A stretch of 39,647 nucleotides of DNA from positions 1 through 39,647 of the forward strand of contig CADAVI010000036.1 of assembly GCA_902791295.1 (NCBI GenBank), given 5' to 3'. Below are positions 25,408 to 34,496 of the stretch, piece after piece (position 1 is the first letter of the stretch; every line of letters begins with the position of its first letter). Made by a program: the position numbers and the translations under genes. Under the pieces are notes generated by a model. That model saw only the letters and a program-made list of their open reading frames with translations. It was not told the origin of the DNA and searched no databases. This stretch comes from an uncultured Bacteroidales bacterium. GTDB lineage: Bacteria > Bacteroidota > Bacteroidia > Bacteroidales > Bacteroidaceae.

Positions 25408-26004
25408 ATGAACAGACTTGAATGCTTCATCAAGAGAGCATTCGATCTGTTGGTGGCTCTTGTCAGCATCGTCTTCTCCCTGCCCCTGTTCCTGCTGTGC
25501 TGGATACTGGTGAAATGGGACGACGGCGGCAAGGTGATTTTCTCACAGACCCGCACGGGGCTGAACGGACGCACCTTCCGCATCTACAAATTCCGCACCA
25601 TGACGCCCAACGCCGAAGAAGACGGCAAGCCCGAGCTCTGCAAGGCCCAGGGCGACCCGCGCATCACCCCCATCGGCAGTTTCCTCCGCGCACACCATCT
25701 GGACGAACTGCCCCAGTTGTGGAACGTGCTCCGGGGCGACATGGCCTTCGTGGGGCCGCGACCGGAACGCCCCTATTTCATCAAGAAAATCATGGAGCAC
25801 GACGCGCGCTACGAATACCTCTACCAAATCCGACCGGGCATCACCTCCTACGCCACCCTCTACAACGGCTATACCGACACGATGGACAAGATGCTCAAGC
25901 GGCTCCACTACGACCTCTACTATCTGGGCCACCGCTCCTTCACCTTCGACTGCAAAATCCTGTGGCGCACCTTCGTGCGCATCGTTCGGGGCGACCGCTT
26001 CTAA
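25408..26004 (+). CDS. Small sugar-phosphate (PglC/WcaJ-type) initiating transferase
   Basis: I prefer the ATG at 25408 (198 residues, NRLECFIKRAFDLLVALVSI). An in-frame GTG at 25357 would add 17 residues that look coding and remains possible. It is a monotopic phosphoglycosyl transferase: a re-entrant membrane helix at the N-terminus, then FRIYKFRTM, and the catalytic HHLDELPQLWNVLRGDMA with the Asp-Glu pair intact (residues 99-100). VGPRPERPYF and RPGITSYATLYNGY complete the family pattern. It moves a sugar-1-phosphate from a UDP-sugar to undecaprenyl phosphate, starting repeat-unit assembly. It sits divergently from the WecA-like gene. Confidence 0.9.
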   Translation: MNRLECFIKRAFDLLVALVSIVFSLPLFLLCWILVKWDDGGKVIFSQTRTGLNGRTFRIYKFRTMTPNAEEDGKPELCKAQGDPRITPIGSFLRAHHLDELPQLWNVLRGDMAFVGPRPERPYFIKKIMEHDARYEYLYQIRPGITSYATLYNGYTDTMDKMLKRLHYDLYYLGHRSFTFDCKILWRTFVRIVRGDRF

Positions 26005-26041
26005 AGAAGGGCAAGCCTTTCCCTAAGGTCAGAAAAAAGAA

Positions 26042-26476
26042 TCAGTAACGGCGGAACCTCAACACGCCGCTCTTGCCGGACAACACCAAATCATCGCCGT
26101 TGAGCACATCAATGCCGAAACGTCCGTCGGCAGGAATGCCGTACTCTGCAATCTCGGAGAAGGGAATCGGCGTGTCGGTGTTGTACATGTTTCTGTAAGC
26201 CCCCAGAAAAAAGATGCTGTCGGGCGTCTCAACATATTTGCAAAAAAGGGTGGGCTGCAACTCAAGCAGCGAAAGCTGGAAACAATAGTAGATGCCGTCC
26301 TCTTTGGTGCGCACAACGGCATCGGAGGCATCGCGCCATTCCAACAACTGCCACTGGCCGGCCAAATCGCTGGAGTCGCGTTTGTTCTCACAACCCGAAA
26401 GGACTGCCAAGAGCACGAGGGGCAGCAGGAAGAGCGAACGCCGTACGGAGGAAGATATCGTTTTCATCGCTTGCAT
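26042..26476 (-). CDS. Small lipoprotein, lipocalin-like
   Basis: The 144-residue protein has a lipoprotein signal with lipobox LSGC (Cys29; Cys26 if the second Met at 26467 is used). The mature start SSDLAGQWQLLEWRDA, with beta-rich sequence after it, resembles the lipocalin-like small lipoproteins common in Bacteroidetes, though I cannot name the exact family. It is the last gene of the minus-strand Wzc-PorZ-Wzi operon, 8 bases after the Wzi-like gene, so a cell-envelope role related to the surface glycan is likely but unproven. Confidence 0.75.
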   Translation of the reverse strand: MQAMKTISSSVRRSLFLLPLVLLAVLSGCENKRDSSDLAGQWQLLEWRDASDAVVRTKEDGIYYCFQLSLLELQPTLFCKYVETPDSIFFLGAYRNMYNTDTPIPFSEIAEYGIPADGRFGIDVLNGDDLVLSGKSGVLRFRRY

Positions 26477-26484
26477 AAGTTGTT

Positions 26485-28032
26485 TCAGTGTGTGGAGTTA
26501 ATCCAGCCCGAGTAGCGCACGGTGAGCATGCCGCCGTCGCTGCGTCCCAGAAGGTCGCCGCCGTTGTGGCCGTATGAGCCCGTGAAGCTCAAACCGCGTG
26601 CAAAGCGGGGCTTCCAAGTGGCTTCCAAGAGGAAGAAGTCGCCATAGAGGGGATCGACGGTAGGCTTGGTGTAGGTGCCGAGGCTCTTCTCGTGGGTGTA
26701 GAGGAAGCGCCAGGAGAGCTGGGAGCAGGGCGAGCCTGCCAGACCGATGTGGTGGGCCTTGACGCGGTTGTGGTAGGTGCCGAGCGTGCCGTCGTCGTTA
26801 TAGAGCGGAGACATAATCAGGGGCATGCCTATCACGTGGCCGCCGTGCTGCCAGGAGCCGTAAATCATGTGGTTGTAGTAGTTGTCGCGTGCACTGACCT
26901 GATCGGGCACAGCGGCCGTGTGGTCGTGATAGACGGCACCCGACTGGTCCGTGGTGCCGAGATGCTCATAGACCAGGGATGAGAGGAAACGGTTGCGGGG
27001 CAGGTTCAACTCGAAGCCCAAGAGCATGTCGTTCCAGGCATACTGCCAGAACATCTGGCTGTGGTCCTCAAACTGATGCTCCAGATAGCCCGCCACGCTC
27101 CACTTTTTGTCCTTCCACTCCAGACGGGCGTGCCAGGATCCGAGGTGGTTACCCTCCACGTTAGCGTAGTCCTCGCCGTCGGTGGCATCGCTGCCGCTCG
27201 GGATGAAGGCATGGAGATAGCCCTTGATGCCGTCGTTGAGATTCCTGTCAAAGAGACTTCCGTCCTCACGGCGGCGCAGATTATAAGCGTGCCCGCCGAA
27301 TTGGGCCGACATCTCGATGCCTCCGGAAAGCACCAGCGGGAAACGCTTCTCGTTGCCGAACTTGAGGAAGAGCGCCTTGGAATGGTAGCGGCTGCCAGAG
27401 GTGAAGACATTTATGGTCTCTGCGTTGTTGTCGCGCTGCCAGCGGCCGTCGGTGTACCATCCGAAAGCGATATGCGCCTTGAACGAGAAGAAGCCCTTCG
27501 TGCCGGGAATGGACCAGAAGCGGGGCATCTCCAGACGCACCTGGGGCAAAGGACGGGCGTTGATGCCCGACGTCAGTCCGCCCATGGAGAGCACGGGGAA
27601 TGAGGAGGCCAGAGGATCGGTGACGTCAGAGCTCGAAGCCACAGGGCCGCGAAACTCCAAGGGGCGCTCTTTCTGCCCCACCGACAGGCGCAGCATGTTC
27701 CACTCCAAATCAAAGAAGGCCTGCTGGATGCAGAAATAGCCGCTGTTTTTATAGATGGGCGACGCCAGATCGATGCCATAGCCCACACGCCAGAAATGAA
27801 GCGAGTCGGTCTCGGCATCGCGGTGCAGCTCCACGCGGAAGAGTCCGCTGTAGTTCTCGCGCGTGGAGAGACCGTAGCGGTTGGCTGTGAACCAGAAGGG
27901 GGCCTCGTCGCCGCCGCCGGCAGTGCCGGAAGCCGAAGCGCTGTATTGAATGTCCTCAAATATATAATGTTGCGCGCCCGCAAAGAAGGATAACATAAGG
28001 AAGAGGACCGAAAGGACGCTGCGAAATCTCAT
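26485..28032 (-). CDS. Wzi-family capsule assembly outer-membrane protein
   Basis: The 515-residue protein has a signal peptide (ending FFAGA, about residue 20) and then many alternating amphipathic strands, as expected of a beta-barrel. The opening after the signal, DEAPFWFTANRYGLSTRENY, followed by WRVGYGIDLASPIYKNSGYF and the 'LSVGQKERPLEFRGP' strand, matches the Bacteroidetes members of the Caps_assemb_Wzi family. Escherichia coli Wzi is an outer-membrane lectin that organises capsule at the cell surface. The last residues form a terminal strand (TVRYSGWINSTH). It lies between the PorZ-like gene and a small lipoprotein gene. Confidence 0.88.
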   Translation of the reverse strand: MRFRSVLSVLFLMLSFFAGAQHYIFEDIQYSASASGTAGGGDEAPFWFTANRYGLSTRENYSGLFRVELHRDAETDSLHFWRVGYGIDLASPIYKNSGYFCIQQAFFDLEWNMLRLSVGQKERPLEFRGPVASSSDVTDPLASSFPVLSMGGLTSGINARPLPQVRLEMPRFWSIPGTKGFFSFKAHIAFGWYTDGRWQRDNNAETINVFTSGSRYHSKALFLKFGNEKRFPLVLSGGIEMSAQFGGHAYNLRRREDGSLFDRNLNDGIKGYLHAFIPSGSDATDGEDYANVEGNHLGSWHARLEWKDKKWSVAGYLEHQFEDHSQMFWQYAWNDMLLGFELNLPRNRFLSSLVYEHLGTTDQSGAVYHDHTAAVPDQVSARDNYYNHMIYGSWQHGGHVIGMPLIMSPLYNDDGTLGTYHNRVKAHHIGLAGSPCSQLSWRFLYTHEKSLGTYTKPTVDPLYGDFFLLEATWKPRFARGLSFTGSYGHNGGDLLGRSDGGMLTVRYSGWINSTH

Positions 28033-28058
28033 TGTCTTAAAATGCTCTTTACACTTGT

Positions 28059-30485
28059 TTATTTCATCATCACGATGCGGGCAATGACAGCCTCATCGCC
28101 GTCTTCGGTACTGCACACCACGTGGTAGATGCCGCTGGAGACCCGACCGCCGCCACGACGGTGTCCGTTCCATCGGCACATACCGCCCTCGCTGTGACCG
28201 TACCACACCAGCTGGCCGGAAGAGGACAGTATCTTCACCTCGGCGTTTTCGGTGAGTCCGGTGATGGTAATCAGACCGTGATAACCGGGAACTACAGGAT
28301 TGGGATAAATCAGGATGTTGTCATAGTCGAGACTGGCTGCGGCCGGCACCTCCCCGGTGTTGAGCAGTGCCAGGCCCTCCATCGTGGCGACGGCCACTTC
28401 GCCGGTGACGGGATTCACCGCGATGTCGTTCACCGTGTTGGACGGCAAGGGCGAATTGGAGGTGTCGTAGTGGAACTGCTGCACCTGGCCGTCGCTGCTG
28501 ATGCGGTAGATGCCGCTGCCGTCGGTGCCAATCCACTTGTTGCCCTTGGCGTCACGCGCCATCGCCGTGATGGGAATGCCGTCGAAAAGGTAGTCGGCCA
28601 GACCGCTGCCGTCGTCGCGATTGATGATAATCTGCTTGAGTTGTGGTGTCCCCGAAGCAAACACCGTGCAGGGGTCTTCCAGGATATAGAGGCCCATATT
28701 GGTGCCCATCCAGATGCTGCCGTCGGGTTCCTCGGAAAAGCAGAAATAACGTTCGGGGGTAATCTTGACACCGGCCTCGTTGAGCCAGTCGCTGCAAAGG
28801 CGCGATGCGGCAAATTTCAGGTTGTTGTCCACCGTGAACGCAAACAACCCGGTGTTGACCCAGCCGTTGGACGAAAGAAAACGGATGCGCTCGCCGTTGT
28901 AGGAAGACGAGGTAAAGAGGAAGCGGTCCAGCTTGTTGGCACCGCTGAGCGAGGGATGAGGCAACTCGGCCCATCCTCCGGAAGCCTTCTTCACGCGCAG
29001 GATAACGTCCACCTGCTGTTGCGCCAGCCAGAGATTGGCGTTCTCGTCAAACTCCAGCGCACTGCACGACACATAATTATAATAGGTTTGTACCTCCGGT
29101 AAAATGCTCACCAGAGGCGAGTTGTCCGCATCGTAACGTTTAACGAATTTGCCGCCGCGATACTCCTCTAAACCATTACGGTAGGCAGAGACGAAGAGAT
29201 GTGAAGCATCGGCAGGATCCTGCACGATATCCGTGCCGTTCCAATGGTTGAAGTCGGCATGCTGATTCAGGCCGGCCTCCAGAGATGCTTTCTCGTCAAT
29301 GGTGTACCAATGGCCGCCCTCACAATAAGACGCCGTGAAAGGATTCAGGTCTTCGACCCCGACCATATTGCGTCCGCCGGTCACGAGCAGACGGTCGCCT
29401 TCGTAGCGCAGCCTGTAGGAAAGGTCGCGCATGGGGCTCTCCACGGCGATGCCGTGCACCTCGGTGCTTTGCAGGACACCGTTTTTCAGCTTATATCCCG
29501 AAAAGCCGTCCATGCCCTCCGACAGCCAATAGGTGGTGCCGTCGAAAGATGCGCCGGTGAGATAGTCAGAGCAGGCGACATCCTCCGGGGAAGAGGCCGG
29601 ATCGGAGGCCTGGAGCAGCAACAGATGGCCGTCGCTGCGCAGGAGCAACACCCTGCCGTGCTCCGCCGACATGTCTGTGAAATAAAGCAATCCGGCCCGC
29701 TGCACGCGCTGAATGCCCTCGGGCGTCAACGCTCCTCCGCTGAGTCGGAAAAACGCCATATCTTTAGTGTTGCTCACAAAGAAACGGCCCGCAGCGGCAG
29801 CAGCGCGGGTATAGGTGACACCGCGCACCAGCGTCGTAATCTGCTTGCCGTCGTTAAGATTGACGCCGAAGGGCGCAGTGCAGACACTGTCCTTGGCAGC
29901 AAAGACGTATTGACCGTCAGCCACCGCCGTGCTCTTCACGGCCATCTTCATGCGATAGACCTCCTCCATCACGCGGTTGCCCACATCAATGACCACCAGA
30001 CCGAAATCTGCGGAGATATAGGCTTTGCTGCCATTTACGGTCAGATCGTTTATCACCTTGCCGGAGATGGACGCATCGCGAACCTGAGACAGATTGGTGA
30101 CATTGTCTGCTTCGTCCAGGAGATCCACATTGCCGTTTTCATAAACAATGACCAACGTGCGCGCCGCCTGACACCAGCGGATGAAGGCAATCTTTTGATC
30201 GGACAGACCGCTACAGCGGTCGTAGGTGCGGATAAGGGCGTTCTGCTCCGTATCCCACGAGAGCAGAGCACCGGAAAAATCACGCGCCAAGACACTGAAC
30301 CAAAGCGAACGAGCCTGATAGTTGCCGTCGTAAAGCACGAAGACTTTACTCCCGGAGGCTACCGCGCACTGGCGTGCCACATGATAAGCACGCGGGGTCT
30401 TCCATGACGGATCCTGAGCCTGTGCCGTCAGAGCCGTCACAACGGCCAGGAACACGACGAACCGGAAGAATGCCTGTCTGATCAC
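28059..30485 (-). CDS. porZ: PorZ-like type IX secretion system protein
   Basis: The 808-residue protein has a signal peptide (cut after TALTAQA, about residue 23). The N-terminal half is a beta-propeller: WKTPRAYHVARQCAVASGSK, CSGLSDQKIAFIRWC and ADFGLVVIDVGNRV are propeller blades of the PorZ type. The second propeller holds the regulator-propeller repeats WLAQQQVDVIL, IWMGTNMGLYIL and KWIGTDGSGIYRISSDG. The last 85 residues (about 722-808) form a type A sorting domain (LIYPNPVVPGYH ... SSGIYHVV). In Porphyromonas gingivalis PorZ belongs to the PorU-V-Q-Z cell-surface complex and binds anionic lipopolysaccharide. Here its start overlaps the Wzc stop by 4 bp. A general propeller protein is the alternative. 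Confidence 0.75.
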   Translation of the reverse strand: MIRQAFFRFVVFLAVVTALTAQAQDPSWKTPRAYHVARQCAVASGSKVFVLYDGNYQARSLWFSVLARDFSGALLSWDTEQNALIRTYDRCSGLSDQKIAFIRWCQAARTLVIVYENGNVDLLDEADNVTNLSQVRDASISGKVINDLTVNGSKAYISADFGLVVIDVGNRVMEEVYRMKMAVKSTAVADGQYVFAAKDSVCTAPFGVNLNDGKQITTLVRGVTYTRAAAAAGRFFVSNTKDMAFFRLSGGALTPEGIQRVQRAGLLYFTDMSAEHGRVLLLRSDGHLLLLQASDPASSPEDVACSDYLTGASFDGTTYWLSEGMDGFSGYKLKNGVLQSTEVHGIAVESPMRDLSYRLRYEGDRLLVTGGRNMVGVEDLNPFTASYCEGGHWYTIDEKASLEAGLNQHADFNHWNGTDIVQDPADASHLFVSAYRNGLEEYRGGKFVKRYDADNSPLVSILPEVQTYYNYVSCSALEFDENANLWLAQQQVDVILRVKKASGGWAELPHPSLSGANKLDRFLFTSSSYNGERIRFLSSNGWVNTGLFAFTVDNNLKFAASRLCSDWLNEAGVKITPERYFCFSEEPDGSIWMGTNMGLYILEDPCTVFASGTPQLKQIIINRDDGSGLADYLFDGIPITAMARDAKGNKWIGTDGSGIYRISSDGQVQQFHYDTSNSPLPSNTVNDIAVNPVTGEVAVATMEGLALLNTGEVPAAASLDYDNILIYPNPVVPGYHGLITITGLTENAEVKILSSSGQLVWYGHSEGGMCRWNGHRRGGGRVSSGIYHVVCSTEDGDEAVIARIVMMK

Positions 30486-32920
30486 TTTTCTGTCAACGAT
30501 TTCCCTTCAGAGGAATTGCTGTAATTGCCATAGAGGCCGTAATGACCGTAGCGACTGTAGCCGTAGCCGTAACCGTACTTTTTCTTCTTGAGGTCCATGC
30601 CGTTAAGCACGAGATTAATCTTCGGCAACTTATTCTCTGCGGCTATCTCGTTGAGCAGGCGGAAGTTGGCCTTGGGCGAGTAGTCGGCACGAGCCACAAA
30701 CAGGGTCGTATCAGCCAGACGACCCAACATCAGCGAGTCACTTACAAGACCCACGGGCGGTGTGTCGAGGATGATGTAGTCGTACTTCGTGCGGAAATGG
30801 TTGACGGCATCGTCCAACAACGAGCGCGACAACAACTCCGCGGGGTTGGGCGGCATCACACCGGCAGCGATGACATCCAGATTCTTGTTGCCCACACTGG
30901 GATAAATCTGATTCTCCAGCAGAGTGAAGTCCGGACCGTCGCCGGCGAGGTAGTTCACAATACCGCGCTTGTCGGCAGACAGGCCGAAGAGGCTGACCAG
31001 ACGGGGCTTGCGGATATCCAAGCCGACAAGCAGCACCTTCTTACCCAAAAATGCAAGAGACATGGCCAAATTGGAGGCCACGAAAGTCTTACCCTCACCG
31101 GGAATACAGGAGGTGCACATGATGACCTTCTCCTTGCCCTCCAGAATGAAGTTCAAATTGGTGCGCAGGCCGCGGAAACTTTCCTCCATCATGCCGTTGC
31201 GGTTCTCCCTCACACAAATGCCGCGGTCGCCGGCCGTCAGACTGTGGTCCACGGGGATGTCGGCCAGAATGCGCAACTTGGTGAGACGCTCGATGTCGTT
31301 ACGACCCTCTATGCGGTAGCGCATCAGAGAGAGCAAATAGAGCAGACCCATCGGTAAAACAAGACCGAGCATGAAACAGATACCCAACACCATAGGCTTC
31401 CTGGGAGAAACACGGCCGAGCAACACCGGCTTGTTGATGATGCGGCCTTTGCGGGCTGTGGAGGCCAGAGAGATGTAGTTCTCCTCACGCTTCTGAAGCA
31501 GAGTCAGGTACAGACCGGCCTTGATTTCCTGCTGACGGGCAATATTGTTGAACGTGTGCTCCATCGTGGGTGACTCCTTCACACGGCCCAAATACATGCC
31601 ATACTGCTGATCCACCCCGCTCTTTTTCTTTTGAAGATCTTTGTACACGCTCTCAATGCTGCGACCGATGGCCGGCCACATTTGGGCCATCATGCCGTCG
31701 AGACGGATGACGGCGGGATTCTTTTCGCTGGAAGACCGCACCAGGCGGGCACGGTCAAGCACCAGTTTGTTGTATTCGCTGATTTGAGTGGCCACAGCCT
31801 GATCGGACAAGCCCAAATTAGCCGGAATGACCTCCGTAGCATTGGCGGGATTTTTCATATAGTCCACCAGGGATTTAACCAGGAGCAACTCCGTCTGCAT
31901 CTCCACCTGCTTCTGCTGGAAGTTGGTGCTGGCAGTGAGCGCCGTCGTGGCATCGTTGGCCAGATTAATCAGATCGTTGCGCTTCTTAAAGGCCTCCATG
32001 TCAAACTCCGTTTCATCCAACTCCTGCTTGATGATGTTGATACGGTCGCGAATGAATTCCTCCGTTTTCAAGGCAATCTCATTCTTGTCCTCATTGGCAT
32101 CGTCGTTGTAAGCCTGAATGAGAGCGCTGAGATATTCGGTGCATCGATCGGGAATGCCGTCCTTCAGCGATATCTGAGCCACTGTGGTGGTCTTGGCGGT
32201 GGGAGCTACCTGCAAACTGGTGGCATAGTTCTGACTCATCCAATCAACGGGATATACGGTGACACGCAAATTGCGGTCGGACATCGTATATCCGGCGTTA
32301 CGGCTCAAAATCAGATTGCCCTCGGGTGTGGGGATAGTAGCCGGGAATTTCTTGATGGTCGTATCAATTGTATAGCGGCGATCCTCCACCTCCTCCGCAT
32401 TAGTCGTAACGGGAAGAAACATCTCGCCCTCCACATGAATGCCTCTGTCCTGCTTGCTAATCGTCAGGTTTATCGGATACTTCAAATCCTCCAGACGGCT
32501 TTCTTCCAAATCCACCAAGACAGGACTGGTCTTGTAAACCTCCCGACTGGAAACACGCCCCTCCTGCACATAACTCACATAAAGTTTCAGATTCTTCACC
32601 ACACGGGTGGCAAGCAGCGTGGAAGTCAGAATCTCCAACTCATTTTCAAAACCCGAGCTGTTGGAAATCAGGCCCAACTGATCCATCGCATAACCGTTGA
32701 CACTGCGACGGCGGCTGCTGCCGTCATCGTCCTTAATCAACACCTTCATACTGGCCATGTACATGGGATGGGCATAGCGCAGGTAAACAAAGCCGCAGCC
32801 CAGGAAAAACAGAACGCTCAAAAGCACAATCTGCCAATTCAGCACAAAGATGTCCCAAAACGTCTTAATATTAAACGCGCCCTCTTCTTCAATCTGTTCG
32901 TTTTCGATATAATCTGCCAT
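30482..32920 (-). CDS. wzc: Wzc-type polysaccharide co-polymerase with tyrosine kinase domain
   Basis: This 812-residue inner-membrane protein joins a Wzz domain to a BY-kinase. Helices lie at about 31-47 and 509-531. Between them is the periplasmic part with a long coiled coil (about 280-480). The cytoplasmic kinase has Walker A IPGEGKT (606-612), Walker A' LVGLDIRKPR (631-640) and Walker B YIILDTPP (715-722). The tail (782-800) holds eight Tyr in a YGYGYGYSRYG-type run, the autophosphorylation cluster. The family sets chain length and drives capsule/EPS export with Wza. It is the first gene of a minus-strand operon with porZ and the Wzi-like gene, with a TANNTTTG box 23 bases upstream. Confidence 0.95.
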   Translation of the reverse strand: MADYIENEQIEEEGAFNIKTFWDIFVLNWQIVLLSVLFFLGCGFVYLRYAHPMYMASMKVLIKDDDGSSRRRSVNGYAMDQLGLISNSSGFENELEILTSTLLATRVVKNLKLYVSYVQEGRVSSREVYKTSPVLVDLEESRLEDLKYPINLTISKQDRGIHVEGEMFLPVTTNAEEVEDRRYTIDTTIKKFPATIPTPEGNLILSRNAGYTMSDRNLRVTVYPVDWMSQNYATSLQVAPTAKTTTVAQISLKDGIPDRCTEYLSALIQAYNDDANEDKNEIALKTEEFIRDRINIIKQELDETEFDMEAFKKRNDLINLANDATTALTASTNFQQKQVEMQTELLLVKSLVDYMKNPANATEVIPANLGLSDQAVATQISEYNKLVLDRARLVRSSSEKNPAVIRLDGMMAQMWPAIGRSIESVYKDLQKKKSGVDQQYGMYLGRVKESPTMEHTFNNIARQQEIKAGLYLTLLQKREENYISLASTARKGRIINKPVLLGRVSPRKPMVLGICFMLGLVLPMGLLYLLSLMRYRIEGRNDIERLTKLRILADIPVDHSLTAGDRGICVRENRNGMMEESFRGLRTNLNFILEGKEKVIMCTSCIPGEGKTFVASNLAMSLAFLGKKVLLVGLDIRKPRLVSLFGLSADKRGIVNYLAGDGPDFTLLENQIYPSVGNKNLDVIAAGVMPPNPAELLSRSLLDDAVNHFRTKYDYIILDTPPVGLVSDSLMLGRLADTTLFVARADYSPKANFRLLNEIAAENKLPKINLVLNGMDLKKKKYGYGYGYSRYGHYGLYGNYSNSSEGKSLTEK

Positions 32921-32942
32921 AATTTACAAAATGATTCGGGCG

Positions 32943-32950
32943 CAAAGTTA
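32943..32950 (-). promoter_or_regulatory. -7 promoter box for the wzc operon
   Basis: On the minus strand the bases read TAACTTTG, matching TANNTTTG, 23 bases before the wzc ATG. It is divergent from the promoter at 33046, with about 95 bases between them. Confidence 0.55.
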
Positions 32951-33018
32951 TGATATTTATCTCAAATTAACCGTCATAAGGCATTAAAAAACGCCGAAGA
33001 TTCCAATTTTCATTGAGC

Positions 33019-33061
33019 GCATGCGCATATTTCATATTTTTTTTGTACTTTTGCATGCGCA
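33019..33061 (+). promoter_or_regulatory. Promoter flanked by two GCATGCGCA repeats
   Basis: TACTTTTG at 33046-33053 matches TANNTTTG and follows a T-run. GCATGCGCA occurs at 33019-33027 and again at 33053-33061, 34 bases apart (about three helical turns). Both lie within larger palindromes (GCGCATGCGC at 33017; TGCATGCGCA at 33052). This looks like a pair of operator half-sites around the glycosylphosphotransferase promoter. Confidence 0.5.
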
Positions 33062-33083
33062 GAGCTGTATATAAGTTATTGGC

Positions 33084-34478
33084 ATGCTAAAAAAATACAA
33101 CACAGCACACGGTCCCGTCAGATGGGCCATTGCGATGGTGGACATTCTGCTCATCATCGTGTGCATGACCGTGGCGCACAAATTGGCCTTTGTCCATCAT
33201 CCGCAGACGATGGCAACGGTCAGCCTGCAGAAATATATCATTGCGGCCATCACGGCCTACATCCCGGCGGTTGCTGTTTTCCGCCCCATACTGATGTACC
33301 GGGTGGTGCGGGGCGACATCATCGTGCAGCGCACCCTGAACATGTGTATCCTGCACGTGTTGCTGCTGCTGACATTGCTGTTTGCCCTGAAAGATTCTCT
33401 CGCCAGTCGCGAGATTTTTGCCTGGTATGCGGTTTTCATCGCAACAGCCGTAACCCTCTTCCGCCTGGCAACAAGGCGTTTGGTGAACAGCATCCGTCTG
33501 TCGGGCCACAACATCCGTCGTGTGCTTCTCGCCGGTTCCGTGGCCGACACGGCTGAGCTCTACGCCAATCTGACCCGGAGAGACTACGGCATTGAGATCC
33601 TCGGCATTTTCACTTCCTCCGGTGCAGAGCAATGTGCGGAACACGGCATCAGGCGTCTGGGTTCAACCGATGAACTGCCGGCTTATCTGCAAAGTCACGA
33701 AGGACAGGTGGATGCCCTCTTTTGTGCAACAGGCAACGATTCTGTCGACAACACCCGCCGGGTGTTCTCCTTCTGTGAGAACCATCTTATCCCCTGCCAC
33801 ATCATCCCGGCTGTTGCATCGGCAATGCATCGCACCCTTGACGCCCTCTATGTGGGCGACACCCTGGTGCTTGCTCCCCGCAAAGAACCCCTGCTGCATA
33901 TTGAGAACAGAGTCATCAAACGGGCGTTGGACCTGCTCTGCAGCGGTCTTTTCCTGCTGACTATCTTTCCGGTGGTCTACATCGTGGCAGCCGTCATCAT
34001 CAAACTGAAAAGTCCCGGCCCAGTTCTTGCCGTACATGAGCGTACAGGGTGGGACAGGCGTGTGTTCCGTGCTGTCAAGTTCCGCACAGAGCCCTACAGC
34101 ACAGAAAATCAGACGGAGGAACAACGCTTCCCCTTTGGCGACTTCATGCGCAAAACGCGTCTTGACGGGCTGCCGATGTTTATCAACATCTTCTTCGGCA
34201 GTATGTCACTGGTCGGTCCGCGCTCCTACAGCGTGGAGCAGAGCGCTGAGCTTGCAGAAGCGAGAGAAAAGTTCAACGTGCATTTGCGCGTGAAACCCGG
34301 TCTCACAGGATGGGATCGCATACAGCAACGCACCGGAAACGACCGGCAGTGCACACCGACAGAACACCGCGTAAGAGCCGACATTTGGTATGCCGAGAAC
34401 TGGACCTTTTGGCTGGACATACGCATCATTTACCGCAGTTTATTCTGCTCAAGACCGGATAAAGACAATAACAAATAA
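33084..34478 (+). CDS. Polyprenyl glycosylphosphotransferase (WbaP/WcaJ type) with altered active site
   Basis: The 464-residue protein has four or five N-terminal membrane helices, a Rossmann-like CoA_binding_3 middle (about 140-260) and the phosphoglycosyl transferase domain from about 275 (IENRVIKRALDLLCSGLFLL). The family links glucose- or galactose-1-phosphate to undecaprenyl phosphate. The catalytic Asp-Glu pair reads Asp361-Gly362 here (RKTRLDGLPMFINIF; GAC GGG at 34164-34169). The usual KFRTM reads KFRTE and the VGPRP motif reads VGPRS. These changes suggest weakened, altered or lost transferase activity, although the frame is intact and well conserved elsewhere. It is divergent from wzc. 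Confidence 0.85.
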   Translation: MLKKYNTAHGPVRWAIAMVDILLIIVCMTVAHKLAFVHHPQTMATVSLQKYIIAAITAYIPAVAVFRPILMYRVVRGDIIVQRTLNMCILHVLLLLTLLFALKDSLASREIFAWYAVFIATAVTLFRLATRRLVNSIRLSGHNIRRVLLAGSVADTAELYANLTRRDYGIEILGIFTSSGAEQCAEHGIRRLGSTDELPAYLQSHEGQVDALFCATGNDSVDNTRRVFSFCENHLIPCHIIPAVASAMHRTLDALYVGDTLVLAPRKEPLLHIENRVIKRALDLLCSGLFLLTIFPVVYIVAAVIIKLKSPGPVLAVHERTGWDRRVFRAVKFRTEPYSTENQTEEQRFPFGDFMRKTRLDGLPMFINIFFGSMSLVGPRSYSVEQSAELAEAREKFNVHLRVKPGLTGWDRIQQRTGNDRQCTPTEHRVRADIWYAENWTFWLDIRIIYRSLFCSRPDKDNNK

Positions 34479-34496
34479 ACAATCAAAGCACACAAT

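Noticed and set aside
26005-26041. Bidirectional terminator between the sugar-phosphate transferase and the lipoprotein gene
   Set aside because: Only a short AGGG/CCCT pairing is present and no T-run follows on either strand; too weak to call.
28122-30407. Two long plus-strand frames opposite the PorZ-like gene
   Set aside because: They mirror the codon bias of the propeller gene and lack starts, domains or gene context.
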